A stretch of 64,000 nucleotides of DNA from an uncultured Oscillospiraceae bacterium (GTDB taxonomy: Bacteria > Bacillota > Clostridia > Oscillospirales > Ruminococcaceae), in NCBI GenBank assembly GCA_910583935.1, contig CAJTZM010000001.1, positions 1 through 64,000 on the forward strand. Direction: 5' to 3'. The position numbers and the translations under genes were made by a program. Each line of letters begins with the position of its first letter. Position 1 is the first letter of the stretch. Below are positions 23,814 through 31,776 of this stretch, piece after piece. The notes under the pieces were generated by a model, which worked only from the letters and a program-made list of their open reading frames with translations, was not told the origin of the DNA and did not search any database.

Positions 23814-26156
23814 ATGCCGAATTCTTATGATTTAGACGATATCTTGGATGAAATCAAGCGAAAAAAAACGGAGAAGTCTGCGGCGGATGAAACCACCCAA
23901 CCGGCAAAGCCTACGGCATGGGACAGGGTGGAGGCGAGGCCGTCTGCAGAGCCGGAGCAGCAGAGCTCGTCCTTGGAGGGACTGTCGGATTTTTTTGGCA
24001 GCAATGCCAAATTTGATATTGGCGCTCAGGATAAAAAAGCGGAAAAGTCTGCGGCCCGGCGCCCGGCCTCACAGCGGGAGGAAGCGCCGCGGGCCAAACC
24101 GCCGGAAAAAGAGCAATCGGCACCGGAGAAACCGCCGGAAAAAGAGGTCCGTTCCCGCCCGGTGGTGGATTTCAATTGGGAAAAATGGCAGGTGGAGGAG
24201 CCTTCCCCACATCCAAACTTAGAAAAAACGCAGCTGAATATCCCGCTTTATACTGTCCGGGAGCCAGAGGAGGAGTACGAGGAGGATCTGAGCAAAACCC
24301 AGGGAATCCCATCTCCCCAGCCGGCGGAGCACTTTGATTTTGAAAGCCTTCAGCGCTCTTTGCGCGAGCAGGAGGAGCAGGAAACCGGCTCCTTTTCTGC
24401 GAAAGAAGAGGAAACCGGCGAGGAAATCGACGATTTCCGCACCCAGGCGGACGCGGCCCCCATTCGGCATGATCTGCGCGCTTCCTTGTTTTCCCTTCGG
24501 GTCCGTTTAGGGGTTATAGCAGTCTTGTTTGTCGGTGCTTTATATCTTGCTTTGGCGCAGGCGGCAGAGCTTCCGCTGCCGGCCTTTATGGCGCTGGAAA
24601 GTCAGCCGCGTGTGTACATCATTGTGAATCTGGTGCTGGTCATCCTTTCCGCGCTGGTCTGCAATACAACGGTGGGCGGCGGTCTTGCCTCTCTTTTGAC
24701 CCTGCATGCGGACAGCGACTCCTTAGCGGCGCTGGCGGTGATTTCCACCATCCTTCAGGGCGTTGCGGTGGCGGCGTTCCCTCAGCAGCTTTTAGAACGG
24801 CAGATGGGACTTTTCTTTGTAGCGGCGGTTTTTGGACTGCTTTGCAACGTGTGGGGAAAGAAGATGATACTTTCCCGTATTGAGGGGAACTTTCGGATCG
24901 TTTCCTCAGAGCGGCCTAAAATGGCGGCGCTGTATTTAAAAAACAGAGAGCTGGCGCGGGAATTAAGCCGTGGAATGGATTTGAATCCGCCCAATCTGAC
25001 CTATGCCAGCAAAGCAGGCTTTTTAACAAGATTTTTGGAACTGTCTTATGAGCCGGACGCAAGCGAGGGCTTGTTCCGGATTATCGCACCGGCAGTTGCT
25101 TTTTGCAGTTTAGCGGTGGGCGGGGTGAGCTATTATCTGACCCACGACGTTTTTACCGCCCTGACGGCCTTCAGCGCGGTGGTTTGTATCGCCTCCCCGA
25201 TTACGGCGACCCTTTACGCCAATTATCCGCTGCTGCGCGCTCAGCGCTCCCTTTCCAAGGAGGGCGCCCAACTGACCGGATTCGACGCAGTGGATGTTTT
25301 CAGTACCGTGAACGGCGTAACAGTCGACGCAAGCGAGCTTTTTCCCAACGACAACGTACTTTTGCATAATATTAAAATGTTTGAGAAGCGACGAATTGAC
25401 GAAGCGATTTTAGATGCTTCTAGTGCGCTGTGTTCCTTCGATGGCACCATCAAAAATGTGTTCATGAAGATCATCCAGGGAAAGATGGAGATTCTCAAAA
25501 ATGTTGAGAATCTGGTCTACGAAGAGGGGATGGGCCTGTCTGCCTGGGTCGACGGCAAACGGGTTCTCATCGGAAACGGCGCGCTGATGCGCCATCATGA
25601 GATCTACACGCCATCTGCGGATTATGAGGCGAAATACCGGGCCGGAGGCCGGGACTTGATTTATCTTTCCAATTCGGGGGAGCTGACCGCGATGTTTGTC
25701 ATCAGCTATCGGCCGGATCCTCAGATCGCCCAGGCGCTGTATGGGTTGGAGAAAAAGGGAATCGGCCTGATTGTCCGTTCTACCGACCCGAATCTGACAG
25801 CGGAAAAAATTGCGCAGGTATATGATCTGCCGGTAGAAATGATTCACGTGATCCCCGCCAAGCTGCACGGCGATTTTGATATTCTGACTGGCAGGAAAGA
25901 TACCGCCCCGTCCGGTCTCTCCTTCACCGGCGGGATACAGTCGTTTTTCCATGGGGTGACCGCCGCCCTTTCGGTAAAAGGGGCTGTCTCGCTGGCGATG
26001 GTCCTCCAGATCGTGGGGATTTTATTGGGCTATGGGATTATGAGCGTGTTTACCCTGCTTGGCGATATGCAAAACGCCAACGGGTTGGCGGTTGTGGCGT
26101 TTCAGCTTTTGTGGGGCGCGGGGACCATGCTGTTTTCCAATTTGCGAAGGATTTAG
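23814..26156 (+). CDS. Large membrane protein resembling a catalytically dead P-type ATPase
   Basis: A 780-residue protein. Residues 1-215 are highly charged, Pro/Glu-rich and probably disordered, opening MPNSYDLDDILDEIKRKK. About six TM helices follow (225-345 and 425-475), then a soluble region (490-720) and a final TM pair (725-778). The soluble region resembles the N/P domains of heavy-metal P-type ATPases: GMGLSAWVDGKRVLIGN (about 571-587) matches their GxG...VxGxxVxVGN. But the phosphorylation motif DKTGT is replaced around 490-503 (DVFSTVNGVTVDASELFP), no TGE actuator motif and no GDGxND hinge are visible. It is probably a non-transporting relative with a structural or signalling role. 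The start at 23814 has the RBS GAGGGGG; it follows rlmB closely. Confidence 0.72.
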   Translation: MPNSYDLDDILDEIKRKKTEKSAADETTQPAKPTAWDRVEARPSAEPEQQSSSLEGLSDFFGSNAKFDIGAQDKKAEKSAARRPASQREEAPRAKPPEKEQSAPEKPPEKEVRSRPVVDFNWEKWQVEEPSPHPNLEKTQLNIPLYTVREPEEEYEEDLSKTQGIPSPQPAEHFDFESLQRSLREQEEQETGSFSAKEEETGEEIDDFRTQADAAPIRHDLRASLFSLRVRLGVIAVLFVGALYLALAQAAELPLPAFMALESQPRVYIIVNLVLVILSALVCNTTVGGGLASLLTLHADSDSLAALAVISTILQGVAVAAFPQQLLERQMGLFFVAAVFGLLCNVWGKKMILSRIEGNFRIVSSERPKMAALYLKNRELARELSRGMDLNPPNLTYASKAGFLTRFLELSYEPDASEGLFRIIAPAVAFCSLAVGGVSYYLTHDVFTALTAFSAVVCIASPITATLYANYPLLRAQRSLSKEGAQLTGFDAVDVFSTVNGVTVDASELFPNDNVLLHNIKMFEKRRIDEAILDASSALCSFDGTIKNVFMKIIQGKMEILKNVENLVYEEGMGLSAWVDGKRVLIGNGALMRHHEIYTPSADYEAKYRAGGRDLIYLSNSGELTAMFVISYRPDPQIAQALYGLEKKGIGLIVRSTDPNLTAEKIAQVYDLPVEMIHVIPAKLHGDFDILTGRKDTAPSGLSFTGGIQSFFHGVTAALSVKGAVSLAMVLQIVGILLGYGIMSVFTLLGDMQNANGLAVVAFQLLWGAGTMLFSNLRRI

Positions 26157-26168
26157 CAGGCCGGGCCC

Positions 26169-26200
26169 AAGGGCATCCGTTTTTGGCGGATGCCTTTTTT
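26169..26200 (+). terminator. Intrinsic terminator of the rlmB operon
   Basis: GGGCATCCG (26171-26179) pairs with CGGATGCC(T) (26187-26194), loop TTTTTGG, then TTTTTT. Confidence 0.92.
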
Positions 26201-26264
26201 GTGGGGAAAATCCTTTTTAATGCGTTTTGTAAAACGATTATTTGGAAAATATCCGGAAAAGGTG

Positions 26265-26293
26265 TTGACTTTTTTCGGATATCTCTATATGAT
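26265..26293 (+). promoter_or_regulatory. Promoter of the chromate-transporter operon
   Basis: -35 TTGACT (26265-26270), a 17-bp spacer and -10 TATGAT (26288-26293). Confidence 0.8.
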
Positions 26294-26302
26294 AGCGGTA
26301 GA

Positions 26303-26354
26303 ATTGATATGATTTAGTTATAATTTATATCAATTCCATATTTTAAAAATATGG
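26303..26354 (+). promoter_or_regulatory. Two adjacent inverted repeats, candidate operators
   Basis: ATTGATAT (26303-26310) and ATATCAAT (26327-26334) form one inverted repeat. CCATATTTT (26336-26344) and AAAATATGG (26346-26354) form a second, around a central A. Both lie between the -10 and the RBS of the chromate operon, which carries its own LysR gene. They could be regulator sites or a 5' UTR hairpin. Confidence 0.5.
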
Positions 26355-26372
26355 ATAGGAGGAGCTTTCAAG

Positions 26373-26918
26373 ATGAAAGAGCTGCTGGATTTGTTCTGGA
26401 CCTTTGCCCGGATCGGCGGTCTGACCTTTGGCGGCGGCTATGCCATGCTGCCGATTTTGCAGCGCGAGGTGGTGGAAAAGCGCCGGTGGGTGACCGATGA
26501 GGAGCTGATGGACTATTATGCCATCGGCCAGTGTACGCCGGGGGTGATCGCGGTGAATACGGCTACCTTTGTTGGGCAGAAAACCAAGGGCTTTGCCGGC
26601 GGAATTGTGGCGACGCTGGGGGTAGTGTTCCCTTCGCTGGTCATTATCACGGTGATCGCCGGATTTATCCAGAATTTTGCGGACCTGGAGATTGTGAAAA
26701 ACGCTTTTGCGGGGATCCGTGTCTGCGTCTGCGTGCTGATTGTCAACGCGGTCGTTAAGCTTTTAAAAAGCTCGGTTGTGGATAAAGCGACGCTGGTGAT
26801 TTACGCGGCCGTATCGGTCGGCGCAATTTTGACAAGCGTTTCACCGGTGATTTTTGTTCTGCTGGCGGGCGTCGCTGGGATCCTGCTGCAAAAATGGAAA
26901 GGGAGGACCTCGAAATGA
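26373..26918 (+). CDS. Chromate transporter family protein, subunit 1
   Basis: A 181-residue protein with one CHR domain (half-size ChrA type). The family signature FARIGGLTFGGGYAMLPILQREVVEKRRWV is followed by YAIGQCTPGVIAVNTATFVG and several TM helices. Short CHR proteins usually occur as pairs that act together as a transporter; the partner follows with an ATGA overlap. Some relatives export chromate, but the substrate of clostridial pairs is mostly unknown. The RBS AGGAGG lies 11 bases before the ATG. A TTGACT/TATGAT promoter and two palindromes precede it. Confidence 0.9.
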   Translation: MKELLDLFWTFARIGGLTFGGGYAMLPILQREVVEKRRWVTDEELMDYYAIGQCTPGVIAVNTATFVGQKTKGFAGGIVATLGVVFPSLVIITVIAGFIQNFADLEIVKNAFAGIRVCVCVLIVNAVVKLLKSSVVDKATLVIYAAVSVGAILTSVSPVIFVLLAGVAGILLQKWKGRTSK

Positions 26919-27496
26919 TCTATCTGCAGCTGTTTTATGAGTTTTTTAAAGTCGGACTTTTTTCTATTGGCGGCGGCCTGGCCACCCTTCCGTTTTTATA
27001 CCATATTTCCGATACAACCGGTTGGTTTACCCATAGTCAGTTGGCGGATATGGTAGCCATTTCGGAATCCACACCCGGGCCCATCGGCGTTAATATGGCA
27101 ACCTACGTGGGCTTTACCACCAGCGGTATTTTAGGCGCGGTGGTCGCGACGATTGGGCTCATTACCCCATCGGTCATCGTAATTATGATTATCGCGGGCT
27201 TCTTAAAGGTTTTTCGGGACAATTCCTATGTCAAAGGCGCATTTTACGGTCTTCGTCCCGCCTCTACCGGGCTGATCACAGCGGCGGGCTTTTCGGTGAT
27301 TTTGATTTCCCTTATCCAGCTGGATTTATACCGCGCCACTGGTTCCGTTTGGGATTTGTTTAACTGGAAGGGGATTTTGCTGGCAGTGGTGATATTCGCG
27401 CTGACTCGCATTTTTAAAAAGCTGCATCCGGCGGTGTTTATTCTCGCCTCCGCCGTGGTGGGGATTCTCTTTGGCTTTGCCGGAGGAGCCGTATGA
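26915..27496 (+). CDS. Chromate transporter family protein, subunit 2
   Basis: A 193-residue CHR-domain partner of the preceding gene. It has FFKVGLFSIGGGLATLPFLY, ISESTPGPIGVNMATYVGF and about five TM helices, the same motifs as subunit 1 in diverged form. The start at 26915 overlaps the upstream stop (ATGA) with GGGAGG 10 bases before; a slightly longer frame from 26894 is less likely. It overlaps the LysR-type regulator gene downstream, again by ATGA, so all three are translationally coupled. The transported anion is not shown by the sequence. Confidence 0.9.
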   Translation: MIYLQLFYEFFKVGLFSIGGGLATLPFLYHISDTTGWFTHSQLADMVAISESTPGPIGVNMATYVGFTTSGILGAVVATIGLITPSVIVIMIIAGFLKVFRDNSYVKGAFYGLRPASTGLITAAGFSVILISLIQLDLYRATGSVWDLFNWKGILLAVVIFALTRIFKKLHPAVFILASAVVGILFGFAGGAV

Positions 27497-28365
27497 ACAT
27501 CCGGCAGCTGCAATATTTTCTGGCCATTGCCGAAAGCGGCACGATCACGGCGGCGGCCAAAAAGCTTGGGATTTCCCAGCCGCCGCTGAGCGCACAGATG
27601 AAGCTTTTAGAGGAGGAGCTGGGTGTTACGCTGCTGGAGCGTGGCGCACGCCGGGTGCGGATTACCGACGCGGGCAGGATTCTGTATCGCCGGGCCGCCG
27701 CGATTGTGGAGCTGACCGATCTTGCTTATAAGGAGCTGGCGGATTTTCGTACGGGGACCTACGGCATATTGCGTCTGGGAACGGTATCCTCCTGCAGTAT
27801 CGGGCTTTTGAAAAGCAAGATCGCAGCTTTTCGGGACCAATTTCCTCAGGTGCGTTTTGAGATCTGTGAGGGGAATACGCTGGATCTGGCCGACCAGGTT
27901 CGCAGCGGCGCCATTGACCTGGCTGTTGTTCGGGCGCCGTTTCGATCGGAGGAGTTTTCCTGTGTGTTTTTAGAAGAGGAGCCGATGCTCGCGGTGGGAG
28001 TCGAAACGTATTTTTCCGGATTTACCAGCGACTCCATTGACCTGGCCGATCTGGACGGTCTGCCGCTGATCTGCTATCGACGGTGGGAGCCGCTGATTCG
28101 GGCAACCTTTGAAGAAGAGGGAATCCTTCCCAACGTATACTGTTTAAATGATGATGCCAGAACCTCTTTGATGTGGGCTTCGGCCGGGCTTGGCGTTGCC
28201 GTTGTGCCGCGCTCGATCTGTTCTGTTTTTTCGCAGAACGGCATTGTGTACAAGGAGCTGCGGGAAAAGGGCTTATATACCCGTGTGGCGGCAATCCGTA
28301 AAAAGGACGGATACTGTTCTCCCTTTATGCAGGCGTTTTTGCAGATTTTCGCCCAGCGGGATTAA
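27493..28365 (+). CDS. LysR-family transcriptional regulator
   Basis: A 290-residue regulator with an N-terminal winged helix (MNIRQLQYFLAIAESGTITAAAKKL, ISQPPLSAQMKLLEEELG) and a periplasmic-binding-protein-like effector domain (about 90-290). It is the last gene of the chromate-transporter operon and very probably controls it. LysR genes are more often divergent from their targets, so the downstream, overlapping position (ATGA) is less typical. The palindromes at 26303-26354 are candidate binding sites. The effector is unknown. The RBS GGAGG lies 6 bases before the ATG, inside the transporter gene. Confidence 0.93.
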   Translation: MNIRQLQYFLAIAESGTITAAAKKLGISQPPLSAQMKLLEEELGVTLLERGARRVRITDAGRILYRRAAAIVELTDLAYKELADFRTGTYGILRLGTVSSCSIGLLKSKIAAFRDQFPQVRFEICEGNTLDLADQVRSGAIDLAVVRAPFRSEEFSCVFLEEEPMLAVGVETYFSGFTSDSIDLADLDGLPLICYRRWEPLIRATFEEEGILPNVYCLNDDARTSLMWASAGLGVAVVPRSICSVFSQNGIVYKELREKGLYTRVAAIRKKDGYCSPFMQAFLQIFAQRD

Positions 28366-28390
28366 GGCTTTTTGCCGGCGATAAAACGAC

Positions 28391-28437
28391 ATAAAAAGAA
28401 AAGGGCCGGCTATCAAGCCAAGCCCTTTTCTTTTTAT
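28391..28437. terminator. Bidirectional terminator between LysR and MATE genes
   Basis: Perfect 16-bp arms (28391-28406 and 28422-28437) with A/T runs at both outer ends, plus an inner GGC/GCC. It serves the convergent transcripts from both sides. Confidence 0.92.
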
Positions 28438-28442
28438 GCGGA

Positions 28443-29831
28443 TTACTGCTCCGGCTGCGGCTCAGCCTGGGAGTGGACGACGGTTTTCGAACGCCAGTTC
28501 CCTTTAAAATAATAGATGCTGATCAAGCAGCAATTGACAATCATAGCGCTGGCCATGGCCGCAAAGAGTCCCATATAATTGTGCGGCAAAACCGCGAAAA
28601 TGTACGCCACCGGTATGCGGACCAGCAATCCGCACAGGGAGGTAATCATGGGGGCGACGGAAGCGCCTGCGCCGCGCATTGCACCGCTGACGACCGAACC
28701 GATCCCCATAATGGTGTAGACGAAGGCCAAAAAGCGCAGTCCGTTCATGGCCATTTCAATGACCTGTGTGTTATGGGTAAACGCACGGATCAGATAATGG
28801 CCGAAGCACAAAAACAAAACGCCCATCACTAGGCCGATTCCAATCACCATAAGGGTAGCGGCGCGGATCCCTTTTTTGGTGCGGTCCAGTTTTTTCGCGC
28901 CCATATTCTGCCCTACGAAGGTCGCGATGGCACTGCCTAATCCCATCATGGGCATGACCGCAAAGCCATCGACCTTCATGATGATGCTGTTGGCGGCGAT
29001 AAAGTCGGAGCCGAAGCCGTTGGAAAAGGATTGGACAATCATCATGCCGGCGGAAAAGGCCATCTCCTGTATGCCGGAGGGCAGCCCCAAGCGCAGGATG
29101 TGCATAAGGCTTTCCCTTTTTATCCCCAAATGGCTAAATTGAATCCGCACTGCATACCCGCCGAAATGAATGCGCAGCAGCACCAGTACGGCAGAGGAGC
29201 ATTGAGAAAGAAGGGTGGCCCAGGCAACGCCCGCCACGCCCATTTCTAAAACAATCACAAATACCAGGTCCAGAATGACGTTCATCACCGAACAGAAGAT
29301 TAAAAACAATAGCGGCCAGCGGGAATCGCCCATGCCGCGCAGGATGCCGCTGCCCATATTATAAATCAAATTACCGATGGTGGCGAAAAAGATGATGGAC
29401 AGATAGGTCGACGAGTCATTCAGAATATTTGCAGGTGTCTGCATAAGGACTAGAATGCCGCGGCTTAACAGCACCCCCAGCACCGTGATGGCGGCGCCGA
29501 GCATCAGCGTTAGCGTAAATGCTGTGTTGACCGCGTCCTGCAGCTGCTCTTGCCGTTTTGCGCCGAAGCATTGGGCAATCAGGATACCAGCGCCCATGGA
29601 CAGGCCAAAGAACAAGGCGTTAAAGCACATCATAACCGAAAAACAGACGCCGACGGCGGCCAGCGCGTCGGAACCGACAAAATTACCTACAACGACCGAG
29701 TCCGCTACGTTGTAAAGCTGGTTTACGATGTTGCCTGCGATTAAGGGCAGAGCGAAAAGCGTCAGCTTAGACGCGATGCTGCCCTCGGTTAGATCCCCCT
29801 TCCGGACCGACGGATTTTTTGATTCTGCCAT
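28443..29831 (-). CDS. MATE-family efflux transporter
   Basis: A 462-residue protein with twelve predicted TM helices in two homologous six-helix halves, the MATE (DinF/NorM/MepA-like) fold. The first helix region reads LTLFALPLIAGNIVNQLYNVADSVVVG and the second half opens LRLGLPSGIQEMAFSAGMMIVQSF. These antiporters export drugs or metabolites using Na+ or H+ gradients. The exact substrate is unknown. It is monocistronic on the minus strand. The RBS AGGAAG is 8-10 bases upstream, and a promoter with an overlapping TTCAA/TTGAA inverted repeat suggests local repression. Confidence 0.93.
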   Translation of the reverse strand: MAESKNPSVRKGDLTEGSIASKLTLFALPLIAGNIVNQLYNVADSVVVGNFVGSDALAAVGVCFSVMMCFNALFFGLSMGAGILIAQCFGAKRQEQLQDAVNTAFTLTLMLGAAITVLGVLLSRGILVLMQTPANILNDSSTYLSIIFFATIGNLIYNMGSGILRGMGDSRWPLLFLIFCSVMNVILDLVFVIVLEMGVAGVAWATLLSQCSSAVLVLLRIHFGGYAVRIQFSHLGIKRESLMHILRLGLPSGIQEMAFSAGMMIVQSFSNGFGSDFIAANSIIMKVDGFAVMPMMGLGSAIATFVGQNMGAKKLDRTKKGIRAATLMVIGIGLVMGVLFLCFGHYLIRAFTHNTQVIEMAMNGLRFLAFVYTIMGIGSVVSGAMRGAGASVAPMITSLCGLLVRIPVAYIFAVLPHNYMGLFAAMASAMIVNCCLISIYYFKGNWRSKTVVHSQAEPQPEQ

Positions 29832-29852
29832 TGAAAACTTCTTCCTTTCAAT

Positions 29853-29901
29853 TTCAAATAGTTGAACATTTCAATTTTAACAAAAGAAAATAAAATGTCA
29901 A
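29853..29901 (-). promoter_or_regulatory. MATE gene promoter and candidate operator
   Basis: On the minus strand, -35 TTGACA (29896-29901), a 16-bp spacer and -10 TAAAAT (29874-29879). Just downstream, TTCAA (29853-29857) and TTGAA (29862-29866) form an inverted repeat resembling a MarR-type site. No MarR gene is nearby. Confidence 0.6.
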
Positions 29902-29946
29902 CAAAAACGGTACAAGCGGGATCTTTTGTATAGGCAAAACAAATGA

Positions 29947-29982
29947 AAAGGCAGGGAGGCTGCAAAGCCTCCCTGCCTTTTT
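29947..29982 (-). terminator. Intrinsic terminator of the S1-domain gene
   Basis: A 15-bp stem (29947-29961 with 29966-29980), loop GCAA/TTGC, T-rich on the minus strand directly after the stop of the gene at 29988. Confidence 0.9.
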
Positions 29983-29987
29983 GGGCA

Positions 29988-30947
29988 TTATCGGTATGTA
30001 ATGGTTTCTTGACTTTCCGGTTCGCCAAACTTGGTTTCGATTGTTTTTTTACAGCAGGCGGGGGAGTAGCGCCAATGGGTGAGGGGGCCCTCCTCCACAA
30101 AATAGCGAAAGGGCGGGGCGGGATAGGCGGCGTCAAAGGCGTCTACCAAAATCAGCTTTACCTTCATCTTTTCCGGGATCAGGCTTTTGATGAAAACGCT
30201 GGCGTGCTGGCCGGGAAACACATCGCTTTGGGGTTCCGCCAGTCCGGCGAGATTGGGGGTCAGCTCAATAAATATGCCGTAGCTTTCACAGGAGCGGACG
30301 ATTCCTGCCACCGTTTCCCCAGGGGAAAACAGCGCGGCGTTTTCCTCCCAGCTGCCTAAAAGCTCCTTGTGGCTTAAAAGGACACGGCCTTCCGGCTCAA
30401 CCTGTCGGACTACCGCGCGAATCTGCTGCCCTGGGGTAAAACGATCTCTGGGATGGGAGATCCGAGAGACAGATATGGCGTCGATGGGAATGAGCGAGGG
30501 GATACCGCAGCCAATATCCACAAAGGCGCCGAAGGGCTCTAGGTGGGTGACCCGCACCGGAATGATATCGCCGGGGGAAAGCCTTTTCACATAGCGCTGC
30601 ATACATTCCTCCTGCACCTGGCGGCGGGAAAGCACCGCTACAGGCTGCCCGTCGGGGCCCTGCTCAAAGCGCAGAATACGAAAGCATACAACCTTGTTCA
30701 CCCGGGAAATCAGGGCGATGTCCTTGGTGGAGCCGTCCGCAATTCCAATCGCTCCCTCTGCCTTGGGAATAATCCCCTTCATACTGATTAAATCGACAGC
30801 CAGGTTGTGTTCCGAGTCGCATAACGTGACCCGTCCCTCCAATATTTTACCGCTTTTACAGCATTCTTGTAAAGACGCGGCGTTTTTTAAGGATGCGGTA
30901 TTTTCTGGCGTATTCCATAAACAGCCTTCCGGCAGATATTGTTCCAT
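29988..30947 (-). CDS. S1 RNA-binding domain protein (short S1-like)
   Basis: A 319-residue protein with S1-type OB folds. A degenerate one lies at about 35-95 (ILEGRVTLCDSEHNLAVDLISMKGIIP), a clear one at about 125-193 (GDIIPVRVTHLEPFGAFVDIG) and another at about 209-265 (GETVAGIVRSCESYGIFIELT). Short multi-S1 proteins of this kind are common in Clostridia in place of full-length ribosomal protein S1 and probably bind mRNA or the ribosome. The start at 30947 has GGAGG 5 bases upstream; the frame to 31037 lacks an RBS. Monocistronic, with a terminator at 29947. Confidence 0.85.
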   Translation of the reverse strand: MEQYLPEGCLWNTPENTASLKNAASLQECCKSGKILEGRVTLCDSEHNLAVDLISMKGIIPKAEGAIGIADGSTKDIALISRVNKVVCFRILRFEQGPDGQPVAVLSRRQVQEECMQRYVKRLSPGDIIPVRVTHLEPFGAFVDIGCGIPSLIPIDAISVSRISHPRDRFTPGQQIRAVVRQVEPEGRVLLSHKELLGSWEENAALFSPGETVAGIVRSCESYGIFIELTPNLAGLAEPQSDVFPGQHASVFIKSLIPEKMKVKLILVDAFDAAYPAPPFRYFVEEGPLTHWRYSPACCKKTIETKFGEPESQETITYR

Positions 30948-31057
30948 TTTTCCTCCATTCTGCCCGGCTTTTTGTGAGAGGACGCCGTGCATTTTTAATC
31001 CATTCAAGAGTTTTGATGAGAAATATATATGAAACAATAGGCCGGGATATGACGGCG

Positions 31058-31384
31058 TCAGCGGATAAGCGCGTTAAAGCCGCCGAAGGTAAGAAGCCGG
31101 CTGCGAATTTTGCCGGCCTGCTCGTCCGGACAGGAGAATTGAACGGTACATCCCAGTTCATGGGGCGCTGTCGCGTTTTCTGGATGCAGAATAACAAATC
31201 CGTCTGGTACCGGCTGTGAGGAAAAGGTCATCAGCTGCCCGGCCATTGCCACCGGAGAAGTTTTGGACTGATGCTCCTTCACGTCAAACAGCTCGTTTGA
31301 AATGGAAAAGCCCTGTTGGCGGATGGCATGGGTTGCCTGTTCGGCCAGATCGTGGCTTGGGAATGCACAAAGAATCTGTTTCAT
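31058..31384 (-). CDS. Small soluble protein of unknown function
   Basis: A 108-residue protein. The opening MKQILCAFPSHDLAEQATHAIRQQGF predicts a beta-alpha unit as in small alpha/beta stress proteins of the YflT/GSP17M kind, but the match is weak and I do not assign a family. The middle (VAMAGQLMTFSSQPVPDGFVIL) and end are without motifs. The RBS AGGAGG lies 7 bases before the ATG. It lies upstream of the S1 gene on the same strand, 110 bases away, and could be co-transcribed with it. Confidence 0.68.
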   Translation of the reverse strand: MKQILCAFPSHDLAEQATHAIRQQGFSISNELFDVKEHQSKTSPVAMAGQLMTFSSQPVPDGFVILHPENATAPHELGCTVQFSCPDEQAGKIRSRLLTFGGFNALIR

Positions 31385-31454
31385 TTTTTTCCTCCTATTA
31401 TATTGGATTCTCTCTTATTTTTGCCGTATTCGGGCAAATAATCGATGAAAAGAA

Positions 31455-31484
31455 TTGGCATTTGCTTTTAAAATCTGGTATAAT
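31455..31484 (+). promoter_or_regulatory. Promoter of the DUF951-prfA operon
   Basis: -35 TTGGCA (31455-31460), an 18-bp spacer and -10 TATAAT (31479-31484), about 33 bases before the TTG start. Confidence 0.75.
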
Positions 31485-31517
31485 ATTTTTATCTGTCAGA
31501 AAAGCGAGGTGCGCGTA

Positions 31518-31709
31518 TTGGACGTTCAGGTTGGAGACGTGCTTACAATGAAAAAAAAACATCCTTGCGGCGAAAATCGTTTTTTGGTTTTGCGGGTGGG
31601 CATGGATTTTAAAATCCGTTGTCTGGGGTGCGGACATGAAGTGATGGCGCCCCGCAGCAAGGTGGAAAAAAATATCCGGCGGATTTCCCGCGGGCAGGAG
31701 CACACCTAG
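31518..31709 (+). CDS. DUF951 zinc-ribbon-like protein
   Basis: A 63-residue protein of the DUF951 family. After the start it reads DVQVGDVLTMKKKHPCGENRF, then IRCLGCGHEVMAPRSKVEKNI. The cysteines of HPCG and CLGCGH could form a small zinc site. The family is widespread in Firmicutes and often sits near translation or chromosome genes; its function is unknown. The start is taken as TTG at 31518, because the family begins at this residue and GAGGT lies 8 bases before. No ATG fits: the upstream frame crosses the promoter. It heads the prfA-tsaC-coaE cluster. Confidence 0.8.
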   Translation: MDVQVGDVLTMKKKHPCGENRFLVLRVGMDFKIRCLGCGHEVMAPRSKVEKNIRRISRGQEHT

Positions 31710-31776
31710 GGAATCCGGCGCGCAAAATAGAGGTTGGATAAAAAGCACAGGAGAATCAGATAAACGGAGGATTTAT

